64,000 bases of DNA, from positions 682,001 to 746,000 of the forward strand of contig NW_026570233.1 in assembly GCF_019649055.1 (NCBI RefSeq). Reading direction: 5' to 3'. The notes beneath the pieces were generated by a model. It worked only from the letters and a program-made list of their open reading frames with translations, made no database searches and was not told the origin of the DNA. The position numbers and the translations under genes are program-made. Source of the stretch: Paramacrobiotus metropolitanus (Eukaryota; Tardigrada; Eutardigrada; Parachela; Macrobiotidae). Below are positions 12,498 to 26,153 of this stretch, in pieces (positions within the stretch are counted from its first letter, which is position 1; every line of letters begins with the position of its first letter).

Positions 12498-15400
12498 TCA
12501 TTCGGTAGATCCCAGCAGCCAGTAGGTTTTAATTACGCCTTTGCTCTACAAAACAAAAAACGGTTGATTCTTACACGAGGGTAATGATGTTTGACGTTTC
12601 TTACCGGAAGTTCCATTTCGCCATGCGGCTCCATAATTAAATCGGTGGAATTGTCGCTGTGCAGTAGGGTGTACGTTGTGGCGCTCAGGTGTATCTTCAT
12701 CGCTATACATGTAATCTCAGCTCAGAATTTTTACAAATGTTCTGCGTAGCTAATTATATTCGAAATAAAGCGTTGATAAATTGATTTTTGACGAAAATAT
12801 TAAAGATATAATATCTATGTTTTGTGCTACAGATGCTTCTATGCAGATAAAACGTTGGTACAGTAGGCTGAATGAATGGATGATTTAATGGTGAATAAAG
12901 AGAAAGCCGATATATTGAATATTCTTTCATTTGGTGCATTGTCGTTTGCAGGTCATAATATCATTTTTTTACTTGCTAGCGCTGAAGCCGATGTCGACAT
13001 ACGCCACACCTTATTTATTAAATTTTTACAGTATGTAAATAGTATGTAAGTAAGTACTTCTATATTATAGTAAGGAAATTAATGTTAGTGGCGTGCAAAT
13101 AATAGCGCTGTTAATACAGTACAGTGAAACCTCTGAAATACGTACACCTCCGTACGGAAAATTTCGTACGTAATTCAGGGGTGTACGGAATTCAGATTAA
13201 CTAGCCCCAGCCCCCCTGGGGGTGACTGCACACTCAGGGGCACTGTCCCACTACAGAATGCTGAGTATTATACATATGTGCAGTGTGCACCGCATAAACC
13301 TTAGAAATGCACGTGCTCTAATTGCTTCCTTAAAATTACATCAGTTTGCATATGCATGTAAACAGACGAGAACAACTCTCTTGCACACTTTTAGCAGCAA
13401 AGATTGTAAAAACATAACTCAAGATACGATAATCTAACGATTTCCTGTAAGTTTGCTTTAAATCTTTTGATTTCCCCATAAGAAAGTTTAAAAAATTCAG
13501 TTCTGAAACAACGGTGTACGCATTCACGAGGTTCCTGCGTACAGTTAAATGCTAAATATGCGGTACACAAGAAAAGTGTACGTGTACACAACGCTGAGGT
13601 GTACGCCACTGTACGTCACGTAGAGGTTCCCCCCTATACTATAGTCTACGGCGTAATTCGGTACAGCATTTGTCGCACTCGTACAGTAATAATAGGAAAA
13701 TGCAGTAAATAGTAAGTATTACTTACGTTCACTGGTGGCTTCCATTTTTCCGGCGATTAGCGTCGTATCCCCAAAACTAAAATTTTGTAAGTCTTTGTCA
13801 AAAAATTTCGAGATGTATCGTATTTGCAATTGTACAATTGTACATGAGCGTTGAGCTACTGGAGAGTTGTTGTAGTGAAACGGCTTGCTTTTGATGGTGC
13901 CCTGATATCATTGCCATCATTTGTACACGTTCTATAGTTTTTATATCCACTGCAAAACCGCTGGACGGTGTTCGTAGTTTATTTCATATTTTATTGACCA
14001 CGTACGGGGAGCCGCAAAAGCTTTGAACAGTTCTTATTTTATGTAAGCATTTCATTCTTAAATATCTTACATGCAGTATCGGGGCATCTTTAGACCCACC
14101 ACGCCTGCTGCACATGGCCCTAAAAGTAGAAAAATTAACATTTTGAGGAACAAATCGGAGATGTTTCGCATTAGCCGTCACGAAGTGCTAAATAATACTA
14201 CCACTCCATAATTCAGCAGTCTATATGAAATTTAATTGGCGTATTGTGACTAGCGCATAAAATAATCAGATCTGGACTGGAAACTGTGTACAGAAAACTT
14301 GCTCGCGACGTTCTTATTCGCATTTCATCGGTATCTCAGTTTGAAGCCAGTCTCGTAATTTTTCAGCTTTACTGGGCATTTTAATAACACAACACACTTA
14401 CAAAGTACAGCACTACGCGGTTAAGAAATTGTTCCCCGTAATTATAATAAGGCTTTACCGGTGTGCAGGCCAATTCTGACATTTAGATGTGACGTAGGAT
14501 CGTGACGTATGCGAAAGCGGCGCAATGAACGGATGACCTTTAGCGACATCTTTGCCAGTTCCATAGCATGCTTATCACCGTTGCGTACCGGAAGTCCGCT
14601 GGCAACCTGCGATACCGGCAACAGTCGTTTTACTGGATGCCACGAAGCGTATGAATATTTCACGTACGCATCAGTTATACGTACAACGTAAGCGTCGCCA
14701 ATTGTTTCAATTTTGTAGGCGTCAAAACCTTCTATTATGCTGTCGAACAAAACTACAAGCAGACACAAATATGGATATTCCCAAATGAATCTAACTAATG
14801 TAGGCCTGCTTACTGTAAAGGTCATTAAGAAGATCCACAACTTGCACCGCGGTGCTGCTCGAACTCAACCGCGTAAATCCCACAATGTCACTAAAATAAA
14901 TTAAATGTGTATATAAATATGTTCTCGATATACATGGTAATTTGATTTACCTTGATTTAGACGAATTTAAAAGATTAAAAATACATTGGAACTGACTCCT
15001 CAACATTAGGTAGAAGTAAGGGAAACTGCTTACGATTTACCTGTGATATATGGTGACGCTGCTGAAGGTTTCCGGTTCAATCCGTTCACCGGATTTCAGT
15101 TTTTCTGCCACAATCCTAATTGATAAATAAAAATTAATTAAATATAAGAAACGGTAATCATTTAGCGGAAAAGTTTTACTTGGGCAGTATCTGGTTGAGT
15201 AGTTCTTCCGTTTTCTTCTTCTCCTCAATAAACGCCGCCGTCCGCTCATTTACCGTGGCTTCCAACTGTGCGGCATACTTTTCCATCCTCTTAATCATAT
15301 TATCCATCAGATTGCCGGAATGGCTTTTAATTAGCGGCTTGGCTCGCTCTTTGATCTGCGCAAACGTCGGACGTTCCTGGGGATTCTCCGACCAGCAGTC

Positions 15401-18400
15401 CTCCATGATCTTCAACAGGAGTGGATCGCAGGCGTTGTAAGGAACCAGCGGACGGTAGGGCGGTGTGTCACCTTTGCGCACTTCCTTCACCACATCTAAC
15501 AATGCTGAACGTTTAATTACAACATTAACAGGAAAGCGCTGTAATCGATAAATTTCTTAGAACTTGCTTCTTTTTCAATAATATTAAAATTAATTTCCTG
15601 TACCTTTTGCGCAATATTAGATTCATTTTTTTTAATTTATTTGTTAGAAATTTGTTTTAACTGTACGATTTTTTTACTATATATTGCGCGCCATTATTTC
15701 TGCGTGACCTTTTAATTGTCTCTTCAGCACGATAGACGCTGTTTGACCTTTACCCAGTAGTCTATAGTAAAAAAGTTTAAGCAGTACTACCGCACATTTA
15801 ACAGATCCGTTAGGCGTCAGTTGCGACTCATAGGGCTCCGTCCAGGTGACCAGTTGGATGAGGACAATGGCGAAACTGTAGACATCGCCCTTGGGAGTGC
15901 CATGCAGCGGGATACTGCTGCGCAGATGTTCCGGCGCCACCCAGAGCAGAGGCCGGACTTCCTCGTCCGTCGCCTGTGGATCCAAGAATGCCGGGTACGG
16001 CGTGCGCAAATTCCAAAGACCAATGTCCGTAATCTTCACCGCCAACCGGCCTTGGATCAGCACGTTGCTGCTTTTCAGACGGCCGTGCGATTTAAATACC
16101 GAGTTGTGCAAGTAGATCATGCCCTATGTAAAGCAAATTAACAGCTCAAGCCAAATCGCTTTTACATCTGTAATATGCAAGTATGTACATATGATCTATA
16201 AGAAGAACAGGAAATCCAAGATCCACAAAAACTGATGTTTTGCTGTGCATACAATGCAGCAGTGAAGATATCATATGAAAAGGCGCGTAGATCAGATAAA
16301 GGTCATATGTTACTGACTAGGCGGACGACCATTACACATGCGTTTCGGTTAACGTTCTGTAGCGATATTCGTTTCGCATGTTAAAGGTAAAAAATCTTCG
16401 CATGTACCGTACATAGGTACATGGTAATAATTATAAACTACACTAGAGCTTTTGTGACAGTTACATATGTACTTATCATAATATGTAGTTGCGCATTTGC
16501 CCTTTTAATTACCTGCCCATTTGCATTTGCACCTGTGAGACAGTTTTTACTTTATGTTACTTTATTACTTTATGACGACTATCCGAACTCTCTAAGTCGT
16601 TAACTAATTATTTACTTCTATAATTTCGTAAAGGAATGAGTAGCGATACTCCCAGTCACTGGCCAACGTGTCCTTCTCCAGGATATCAGTCAGGCTTCCC
16701 TTCTCGCAGTACTCGTACAACATACACTCGTTAGCGGGATTCATGCACAAACCCACGAAGCGGATAATATGCGGATGGATCACGCTGCGCAACTGCAAAG
16801 ACACGGTTTAATTCGTTAATCAGTTCTGTATAAACCATGGCGAGTTATATGCACTTACTTAATTATAGCGGTTCAAAGGGTTTATAGCTGATAGCGCCGT
16901 AAAATTTATAGATTATTAAATATAACAATTTTTATTTCATTAAACACGGTAACATCACAGTATTAAATTGTACACGAGTGTTTACGTTTTGCAGTTCCTT
17001 TTCGTTATCCTGCGTCACGAGAAAAGCGCGAGTGATTCGCTTTATCGCTACGGTAGTGTCCAGATATTGACCGTTCTCAATGTATGATCTTAATCGGACG
17101 TTGGATGTTCCTGCGGATGTCGCCTACAAATTAAATAATTTGATGATGGGATATTTGCCGCAGTGTGAAGTTCTAAACGGCTACGTACCCGGCTGCTGAC
17201 TCGGGTCGTACTGCCGCTGAGAAGTGAACTACCGGCATTCTTTAGGCACTCGATGGCATTGAAGTCTACTCGCCACCAGTCGCCCTTGTCCCTTCGCTTC
17301 TGGCGCTTTTGCACACTGCTTCCAGAAACAAATTTTTTATTCATAAATTAATAAATTTAAACTGAAGAAGCCAATTTATTTGTTCTACGGACAAGTGTGA
17401 GATCGTTCCACCAATGAGAACCAATCCGACAGCGGAGAAGGCCACAATCAGCGCCACCGCCGCCGTGGAGAGTCCACCTGCAAAAATTCTCAGCTGGGCT
17501 GCAAATTAATTGATTGCATCATAATGGTAACAACTGCCGTTTGCCGTTGAATTATTGTACATAATTCAAATATCCGCTGACCTTGATTTGCCGCGTTGCG
17601 ATTGACGCACGGACCAGAACGGCCGTCGAATCCGCACGGCGGCACATTCGGCGGCGGGAAGGATTGGTCGTTGACCCATTGAATTTTGCGGAGGAGCGTG
17701 AAACTCTTATTAGCAGCGGTGAATTGCAGGAATGGCTAATAGAAACCACATATGTTCGAACGCTTCAGTACAAATCTTGCACCAACTGTTGCTGCACGAT
17801 TCATACCACAAACTGCTCGGAAGCCCGGTCGAAATTCAGCAGGTTGAAATCATAGATGCGATCACCTTTGGCGCTGATGACAATCTCCGTGCCCATGCTG
17901 CGAAATGTGGTGTTCCACATGCGCTGCGTGAGCGCCAGGCCGTCGGTGCTGCTCTGACCTTTTCGCAGGGTCTCGTTCAGTATCTGCTATCGCACCACAA
18001 TTAAGAGCCAAAAACTGGGAAAGTTTGAGCAGTGTGATGTTATCATACCAAGCCGTATAAGCGAACTCCATCGAAAAATCCCATAACTGATGGTGGAACC
18101 TTCATAGCAGAGGCATATGTAATATGATATTGGCTTGCGAAAATTGTATGACCTTTTCAGTAAGCGCTGTAATTTCAACTTTGTGTTTGTTGGTATGAGG
18201 GAAGATCAAACTGTGAGACTATTAAACTGAAAAAACTACACTAAAAAATGTCCAAATTACGCAGTATTTATGGGCCGATTATACCCGTATATTTCAGAAT
18301 TTCAGGATTATCAAACAGATTATTTGGAGATTGCGTTACAGCGCAAGCAGAACCTACACAATCAGAATTTTTACTATAATTTCATATATAACCGTAGTCC

Positions 18401-21400
18401 GTATATCAAATTTCTCTAGTTACAACTAGTTATTATTTTAACTAATAATACAAACACTGTACAGTTAATGTTTTTATTTTTTATTTTAACTTGCATTAAG
18501 ATGCTACAATAAAGCAGGCGAAACAGCAAAAATTTAGGTTTGAAAACACTTGATTGTGTGTTGATTGTGGTACCCGCGAGTCTTTTGGGTAAGTATATCC
18601 ATACTGCGTTCTGGACAGCTCCTGCACCGCCGTTTCATAGCGCCGGTATTCGGCACTCTCCGGCGCTTTCAGCTGTACTACCAATAACGACTGGAAAGCA
18701 GTTTTGATGTCCTAGTAAGGTATGCCAATCAATTCCTTCACAGGCACGTCAAATAACACATCTTACCCGGCTAATTTCCGCATCCGACTTCTTGAAATGA
18801 TCCATGCGGTGCTGATCAAATAGTCGCAAATCACCTGCATCCGCGCCGCTGCCTGACGCGAAGGACAGCGAGCCGGTCTGCCCGCTAGCATAGTAGAGAT
18901 CCGCCGTAATGTAAACCTAAATTTAAGCAGCCCTTCCCTAATCGGCAAAATTACCGTATATTACGCGCGTGACCTTTCTAATTAATCCCTTACATAGTCC
19001 CCATTGGCCATTCCCAGATCCTGCGCCGTTAGCTAATTAAGACAACCAGATTAATCCCGTGACCTTTCGCATTTAGCACCTAATCTATACCATTATATCG
19101 CGCGTGATGTTGGATAAGGCGGCAATTACAATCACTGTAAATGTCACAACAAAACAATTTAGCGCGAAACCGATGGCTGAGTTATGTATTATTAGCGGTT
19201 GCGCAAACATCAATCAGCAGCTTCTACCTCTGGCTGTCGTGCTAGCCCGGGTGAGGATATTCCGGTAATCTTCCCGGGCTAATTTGGCTGATAAGGGAAA
19301 CATACGTGCGCTGACATCGTCATCTTTCTTTTCAGAATTACCGCTTCCGGACTGATTGTCAAATACGTAGGTCTCGAAAGTCCGCCCGAATTCCACCGAG
19401 TCGGTGTCGCTGTCATAAATCTGGAAAAAAGTACTGCGCTGTTGTGGGAAAAATTTTAATTTGTTCGCGATCTTCAAACTGGATATGATTCGACGTTCTT
19501 TGCATAAACTGTTGCTGTTTTTTTAGAAACGTTCTGTTGATCGGAAGTAAAAATAACAAGATTGGCACTTTGTGTAATACATAGAATCCATGTAAATCCA
19601 TGTAAAACCCATGTACTGCAGTCATAAAATCCATGTACGCATTTTGCTATGTGATTATGCATCATTGTATCTAATGCATTAAGGGATTTTGTGACCTTTT
19701 AATACAATACAAAAAGTCGCCAAAACTGGTGCTTTAAAAACAAATCTTTTCGCGCCTCTGTAAAAGCTGTTTAACAACAAATCGGCCGTAAATCTACAAA
19801 TACTGTATACAGTATTTGTACGTCTACGGCCCAGCAATCTATGTGCTCTGCAAACTGCTTAAAATAGTTTTTTAAACACTGCACCGAAGCAGTTCAATTT
19901 TCACTACGCTGTACCATGCGCGATGAAGCATTTACCTCTAATGCTTTGACGTGCACAGTACAGTTATAGTAAATCGTGTGAGCAAAACATTCCGTGACGC
20001 TAGCATCGACCAGCTTACTGCTCTAGGTCTGCATGTTCTTCTAAAAAACGGCGCCAAATAGAGCTTCGGTTAAATTATTATTTTGATTATAATTCAATCC
20101 GGTTAAGCATTCAAAGGTTAAAATACGTAGTTTTCTTTCAAAGTACGTAGATTTCTTGTGAATTCGGGCGGATAGCGTGGGTTAATCCTTGATGTCTAAT
20201 TTGCGTGAGGATTGTCGATTACTACGTAGTAACCCTGTTACTGGTTACTAATAGGCTTAGCATTCGCCTGCATTTCATAGTTGTGGTTAACTCTATTAAA
20301 GCCGCCACTATGCATATCCTTGAAATTCTTGAGCGGATAAATTGAGATTCAAAATGATGTGACTTTCCAGCGTAACGCGTTACATTGCAGATAACCAAAA
20401 GATTTCTGCGTCATGGACTTTTTCCGAACAAGTCATCAGCCGGCTACTTACCACAGCAACGTTAATCCATTTAAAATAATTCAACACGGACACGACGAAC
20501 ATGACGACAGCATCCTGCGTAAATCCCAGCCGCGTGATCATCTTGCTGCTGGCCATCTGCTCGTGGGTGATCGACGTGGCCTGGGTGGTTACAAGCGGTA
20601 CATTCCATTCTTTGACCAAACCACGGATTTGTTCCACAGCTTTACTACATCCTAGGAGAGACATCTTTAATTTCCGTGCCATTATGCAGTCTACAGCATT
20701 CTGAATGCAGAAATTTTAAGCACAATTTTTCATGTTAAAACTGAATTATATAAATTAATTTTAGTAATAATTTAGTTCAATCAATCTACTCGTGCTTCTA
20801 TCCAGATAATATGTCCGTTTAATTTTCAGTTATTGTTTTAAGGATGATTTTATCTTCTTACTAAAACTGACAGGAATATCTCATCGTTTCTTATATAATA
20901 TAATACTGGCTGTTGTACCGGTACCAGGATAGTCCATGTCTTAATTAATAATTTAGATCATGTTGTACAGATATCATTTCGTTTAAAGTATTCGCTGTTG
21001 CGTGCAATTTACGAATGCAACGTTCGAGTCACACTGCAGATGGTTGAGCTTTTGATTTGGTTGAGAAATTAAAAAGAGCATTTATTAACGGCATTAACTC
21101 ACCCGGTCCCAAAAAAATACTGCATCCATTTTTGCTCTCCACCAGGTGCAAATTAACGGCCGCCGGTGACGTTTCTCGCACGGTCTCGTCGTCGCACGAA
21201 CCAGGCAACATTGCTTTAACCCACTGGAAATCCACACGGTCTTCGAAATCCGCACGCAGTGTCCGAATGCTCATCTCAATGGCCGGATCCACCCGCATTC
21301 CGTCAGTACCCCACAACTGACAAAAGGTCACGACCGGTGTCTTTTTCCCACCGACGAAACCGGAACAGGTGGCATTGCAGCGGTTGTACAGCTGGGTTTG

Positions 21401-21460
21401 AGCCAGTGACAGGCCGTGCGTTAGAGAACGCATCAGCAGCACCACAAAGACAACGAGCAT
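12498..21460 (-). CDS. Receptor (membrane) guanylate cyclase, natriuretic-peptide-receptor type
   Basis: Single-pass receptor that would make cGMP at the plasma membrane. Exons (minus): 21103-21460, 20452-20651, 19228-19420, 18767-18916, 18574-18711, 18049-18086, 17807-17983, 17582-17735, 17389-17477, 17189-17315, 16986-17123, 16616-16792, 15806-16123, 15180-15495, 15041-15115, 14814-14890, 14685-14752, 14459-14606, 14071-14119, 13727-13776, 12605-12702, 12498-12545. They total 3186 nt, in frame for 1061 residues. Signal peptide at 1-20; ANF-receptor-type ectodomain (to ~470) ending MWN.TF..MG and [10 protein letters not shown]; one TM helix (~475-495); kinase-homology domain with [12 protein letters not shown] and DIGL instead of DFG; dimerisation helix; cyclase with [46 protein letters not shown]. 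The next motif, normally GDTVNTASRME, reads [11 protein letters not shown]: the Asn and Arg that stabilise the transition state are Leu and Lys. It may therefore be inactive or weak. The 15806 donor (GTTAAA) is the weakest junction. Converges tail-to-tail with the LUC7-like gene. Confidence 0.88.
13122..13634. mobile_element. Candidate pogo/Tc1-type MITE in a guanylate cyclase intron
   Basis: The left end is TA then CAGTGAAACCTCTGAAATACG; the right end read in reverse is TA then GGGGGGAACCTCTACGTGACG. The shared AACCTCT core, the CAGT-type start and flanking TA dinucleotides (13120-13121, 13635-13636) fit pogo/Tc1-mariner ends. The outer 6 bp do not match well, so the element is decayed or the right boundary is off. 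The interior is rich in GTAC palindromes and has no transposase frame. It occupies half of the 1-kb intron 12703-13726. Confidence 0.4.
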
Positions 21461-23106
21461 TTTTAAAAAAAAAACTTACTATCCGCAGCAACTGTGTGGT
21501 GGGGATGGACCTTTATATGATGAGTGACTGCGGGATATAACGCTAGGATTTTCCATCGTTAAAGGAATGATTTAAGGCCGATGCGCTGGGCTATGTAATT
21601 TTCGCGTCTCTAGTTATAGAGTGCACAAAATGTTATGCTTACGGTATTCTGCGATACGTAAGGAGTACGTCGAGAAAGATGTTAAGCGCGCCACAACTAA
21701 TAGTCGCATGTTTGTACCGGCATCGTCTATTAGAAGGTGGCTCGCTGCTTTAAGAAATTATTAAAATACGTATTCTTATTCGCACCCGGTAATTTGCAGC
21801 GCCTTTATTTATTTTATTTTATATCATTTACGTGGGTTTTTGATTGTTGCATTGCGAACACCTTGTTCGCAAGTTCTGCATGTTTGTTTTAAATTTTCCG
21901 ATTTTTGCGTAATTTTCCGATTTGAATATATTTTATGTGCTTATGTAACTGAGTGGGTCTGCTTCAGTAGTACGATCACATGCAAATTTAATAATTAGTG
22001 ATGGTTTTGAAGTTGTATTTCGGTGTCGTAAGTTTTTAGTGGTCCTGTCACTTTTGTCACATAAATGAGGCGGCCATTTTTTGTTTACTCTAATTCGGTA
22101 AATTTTTAGATACTTTTAAAACTGTAGCAGTCTTCATGACCCTTCTTAGGCCGTTGAAAACAACAACGAGAGTACATTAAAATTCAAAGCTGTCTGTAAA
22201 TGAAAAATTTAAATCTTAAAACATCTTACACGGTACACTTCAAAATGCGAACATTCTGACGTTTTCAACTATTTTGCACAACGAATCGTGAAACTGGTTT
22301 AAGACAAAGCAGAAAATACTGCTTCGGGTCTGTCCTTCCCGTTTGAACTAGGCCATAAATAATCTGGAATAAACTGTTTCGTTTATGCGCGCACGGTTTA
22401 CGTTAGCACCGTGGTTATGCGCGTTTTCAGCTGAAGCATACATACAGTAAACAGGAAAGATTTTAGCGCGTTACGTCGGTGTTAAGGAAAATGCCCGCAG
22501 CATCCATGGTAATGGGACATCAACCAATTTGTCCCGGTAAAAATCAGTGGATTAATTCTGACATACATATTGTTAATTAAGTAGGATGCCGCTCATTCGC
22601 ACATCATCTTTTCTCACCTCTCTACGTCAATAATAAAACACGGCTTTGTCATACGCGTAGAAGCCATATATATCTAATGCGGCTTGCTTCTTGGTCAACT
22701 TAGCCGGTATCCGGAAAGGCATTAGCTTCTCGGAGTGATGCGATTTTAATCTCTTTGCCACATGAAGAAATGAAAATTTCCCGGTGATGGCGTGATCAGT
22801 TTTATTTAAGCCGGGGACTATTTTCCCTCAAACCAAGGTTAGACGTATTAATTAATGTCTTGTAAAACCTTGATGATACACCGCCGCACAACGGGCGGAT
22901 GAATGAGAAAAACATCATTAACAGCTGATTTGAGGTGACCTTTCGGAGCTGTTGATTCGGGACACCAGAACCGACGACATAAATGCAGTTTCATCATTGC
23001 AAAGAGGAAATGTTCCGTCTATAACGTGTTCTCTCAGCAAGGTGTAATTTTCTGCACCTTGCGTTTTTCATATTGAGCCGATGGTGAAGTGAAAACGTTT
23101 GGCGAT
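21461..23106. other. Intergenic region upstream of the guanylate cyclase and GPCR1
   Basis: About 1.6 kb between two divergent genes, AT-rich, with no coding frame supported. It should contain both promoters. A TGACCTTT motif at 22936-22943 lies about 165 bp before the GPCR1 start. Confidence 0.45.
22936..22943. promoter_or_regulatory. TGACCTTT motif upstream of GPCR1
   Basis: Nuclear-receptor-like half-site (AAAGGTCA on the other strand) 164 bp before the ATG. Related motifs precede GPCR2, GPCR3 and GPCR4. Confidence 0.3.
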
Positions 23107-24585
23107 ATGGCGCATAACGGCAGTAGTGTTTCCAATGGGTCCTATCTGCATACACTCGATACAATTGATCCAGGCCAAAGGGCGTTCTTCTGCGTCCTTC
23201 TGGCATTTGAAAGTCTCTTTGGAACGATTGCAAACTTTATTGTGAGACTGTACTATCATACCTACCCTATTGCACTGCGTTAAGCATATTTGGATTTTTT
23301 CAGATAATTTTGGTTATTGGTTCCACGACCTTTTTGCGGACAGTGGAGAATGCCTTTGTCGTCAATTTAGCATTCGCGGACTTCCTTATTTCATTCGTTA
23401 CTCAACCATCATCTCTTGTCGGTGAGTAAAACGACCATTACAGTTCCAAGTCCTTTGATCGTAATCGTAATCTATAATAACTCGGATTTTTGCCGGCAAC
23501 AAAGTAACAGAAATGGGCAGCGCCTTCGTAACTGCATAATTATATCAGAACAAAAACATATCGACAAAGGATCGGTCTTACAACAACATTACTCGAGCTT
23601 AGCTAATCCAGAAAACGGTTTGTTAAACGTCTGCTGTGTCTTATTTTCGGTAGGTGTGGTGCTTGGGAAAACCTGGTTCACCAAACATCCAGTCCTATGT
23701 ACAGGTAGCGCAAATTAAAGCCATCGTTAATTAACTTTACGTAACTTTATTGAAAGGTTTCTTTAACCGTCATGTTAGCACAGCTGCAAAAGCGTTTGCT
23801 GTAATTCTTTTACTGTTGATGTAGCTATTGCTCAACTGTGCTCGGCCAGCTGTCTTGCCACCAACTGGAACACCTTGTTGATCGCCGTCAACCGGTGAGG
23901 AAACCCTGTCGAACCATTGCCTAATCTTGGCAAACATTTACAATTCTCCAGGTACATCCTGATCTGTCATCCGCGATTATATCCCCTCGTGTACAAGCGC
24001 TTTAACGTGTTTGTCATGTGCCTGACCATCTGGGGCTTCATGTTTCTCATCGGACTGCCCAATCATGTCGGTTGGGGCTCGTTCGGCTTCTCTGACACGC
24101 TGTTCGTGTGCACCTTTGCCGCGGATAACTATCCCTACACCATGTTTGTCATGGCGTCCAGCCTCTTCCTCCCGGCCAGCGTGACCTTTAGCTCTTATTA
24201 CGGGATCTATCGGCGCGTGCGCGACAGCCGGGACCGCGTCCTGACCGGGCAGCCGGGTGTGTCGTTTCGCAAGAATATCAAGACGGCCAAATCGCTGTTT
24301 AAAGCGTATGTGGTGTATCTGTTTTTGGTGCTGCCCTTTGGAATTGTCATGGTACTGGGGATGGGACCGCGACTGCCGCATATTTGGTACATGTTGAGTT
24401 TGCTGCTGTTTCACGGTGTGGGCACAGCTAATTGTTTCGTGTATGCGGCGCGACTGGGCAAGTTTTGGGACGGACTGCGGTTGATGTTTCAATTGCCGAG
24501 AAAGGACAATGGCGTTATGCCCAGCGGGCAGATGTCCACGTCGTCGCAAAGGTCACAGAAAACGTCCGGCCGATCTATTCCCTGA
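23107..24585 (+). CDS. Class A (rhodopsin-like) GPCR, tandem copy 1
   Basis: Seven-helix receptor of unknown ligand, plasma membrane. Exons: 23107-23241, 23304-23421, 23654-23704, 23825-23894, 23952-24585; 335 residues. The ATG at 23107 follows from the other copies and gives an extracellular start with NGS sequons. TM1 carries the conserved Asn (GTIANF), TM2 NLAFADF with the conserved Asp, ECL1 a Trp (KTWFTKH), and TM3 ends in NR/Y across the exon 4-5 junction, replacing DRY. TM5 is FLPASVTFSSYYGIYRRVR; TM6 has LPFG but no CWxP; TM7 has HGVGTANCFVYAARLGKFWDG, so NPxxY is changed to ANCFVY. It ends in a short Ser/Thr-rich tail. Closest relatives are copies 2-4 here, with identical exon lengths 2-4 and phases. 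No subfamily assigned. Confidence 0.9.
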
Positions 24586-26149
24586 GAAATGTTTCTCATT
24601 GACAGTTAAATTTTTTATGCCTGTTTTGTGTCATATTTATTGCGTGAATGTGCAGATTACTGACACTAAGGTTTTAAAAAAATTTGTAAATGTGCATTCA
24701 GCGATTCTAATTGGAAAAGTCCCAAGAAAAAATTGCAAACACGCTATTTGTACGGGCAGCCTTCTCTGAAATAACGTTTCCTTGAAATATGCACATGTTT
24801 CTTTAAAATATTCGTACTGCATACAAGATAAATGTAGACTACTGATTACAGAACAACTGCTATATGTTGCAGACATGTACAAACTAGTAACACTTATCGT
24901 CGCTTCGAAATCCATTTAATGAACGTAACTACCATGGGCTAGAGGGCGAACGGGACAGCTTTCTCTGAGTTTCGCAATATTTTTGAATATTGTATTTACC
25001 TTTTAACTACCACGCATGTATTCGAATGTGGATGGTTCCTTAACGGTGTTGGTAAACAGGGCACCCGACATTTTTTGCTGGCGAAGCGATTATGACGTGC
25101 TGTAGAAACAGTCAACTGCACAATGAAATCAGCTACTGTCATTGTCTCTCCGGACAACTCCTCAAACCGCCATACCAGTTTCTCTTGGCCAGGCAACCAG
25201 GAGCCAGAATTCTAGGAAATGTTTCGTCCTAATCAGTTTTCCAGCTCCGATTTTTGACTATCAAATTTGAATCGGAAATTGACCTATACACAAAATTTAC
25301 CTTTATTTGATGGTCTTACTCGCACTTCGGCTGGATCGGATACATTAGCACCATTAGCACGTACGTATGGTCATTCTGGACAATGAACCCTGATTCGGCC
25401 TAGGCAAACCATTTAAACCGTTTCTGTCTCTAAACTGTTGTTCGAAGGGAAGTTGTCGTCGTCCAGTTGATATACTATACGCAAAATTCACGCATTTATT
25501 TTGATATTATACAAAAATAAGTACAGCTGGGCTAGTAATAGGTGTAACTGTGTTAGAATACGGTAGTACACCGAGACGCAGATTAAAGCGCAAAAGGTAT
25601 ATATAGTGCACGGGGTCAAAGATGGCAAAACGTATAGCACTCGGATGGTTACAGAGTGTCCAGTGTCCACTTAAAGTTTTTCGCAAGGCTATACAGTAAA
25701 TGTTCATGCTTTCCATTTCTCCCGCAAGTTCAGTAAAACGTTTTTTGAAATTTAACGAAATTTTCCAATCTCAGTTTTTGCAAATATTTTTTTTAAGTGG
25801 GTTTTCGGTTTTATGCATGGAAACCGTACGGTTGTCTCCCTCCCTGTTTTCCCACTATCGATCCAAAGATTCCAAACTACTTGACTCACTGCACACACAG
25901 CATTCCAATCAATCCTACATCAAAGCTTTGTCGCTTTTTGTTTGGCATTGTTGTTTGCATTTTTATTTTACATCCCATCACACTTGTTTATGCTGCATAT
26001 TTACTGTACTGTCCACTGCTGTGAGGAGCCGTACAGGCGTGCACGTGTGGTTCACAATACCATACTCTAGAGCGTACAGGAGCAGAGATGATCGATAAAG
26101 CTGCTTAATGAATGATAGGTCAACAACGAGTAAATTAATTAAAGAGAGT
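24586..26149. other. Spacer after GPCR1
   Basis: About 1.5 kb with no supported gene. A minus-strand frame of 66 codons at 24996-25196 looks protein-like but has no recognisable domain or splice context. Confidence 0.4.
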
Positions 26150-26153
26150 TTAA

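Noticed and set aside
14607-14684. Insertion in the cyclase domain between IGDAYV and [10 protein letters not shown]
   Set aside because: It is a 78-bp intron with GTACGT donor and CGCAG acceptor; removing it restores the family spacing.
24996-25196. 66-codon minus-strand frame as an exon of a receptor
   Set aside because: Protein-like but no recognisable motif and no partner exons nearby.
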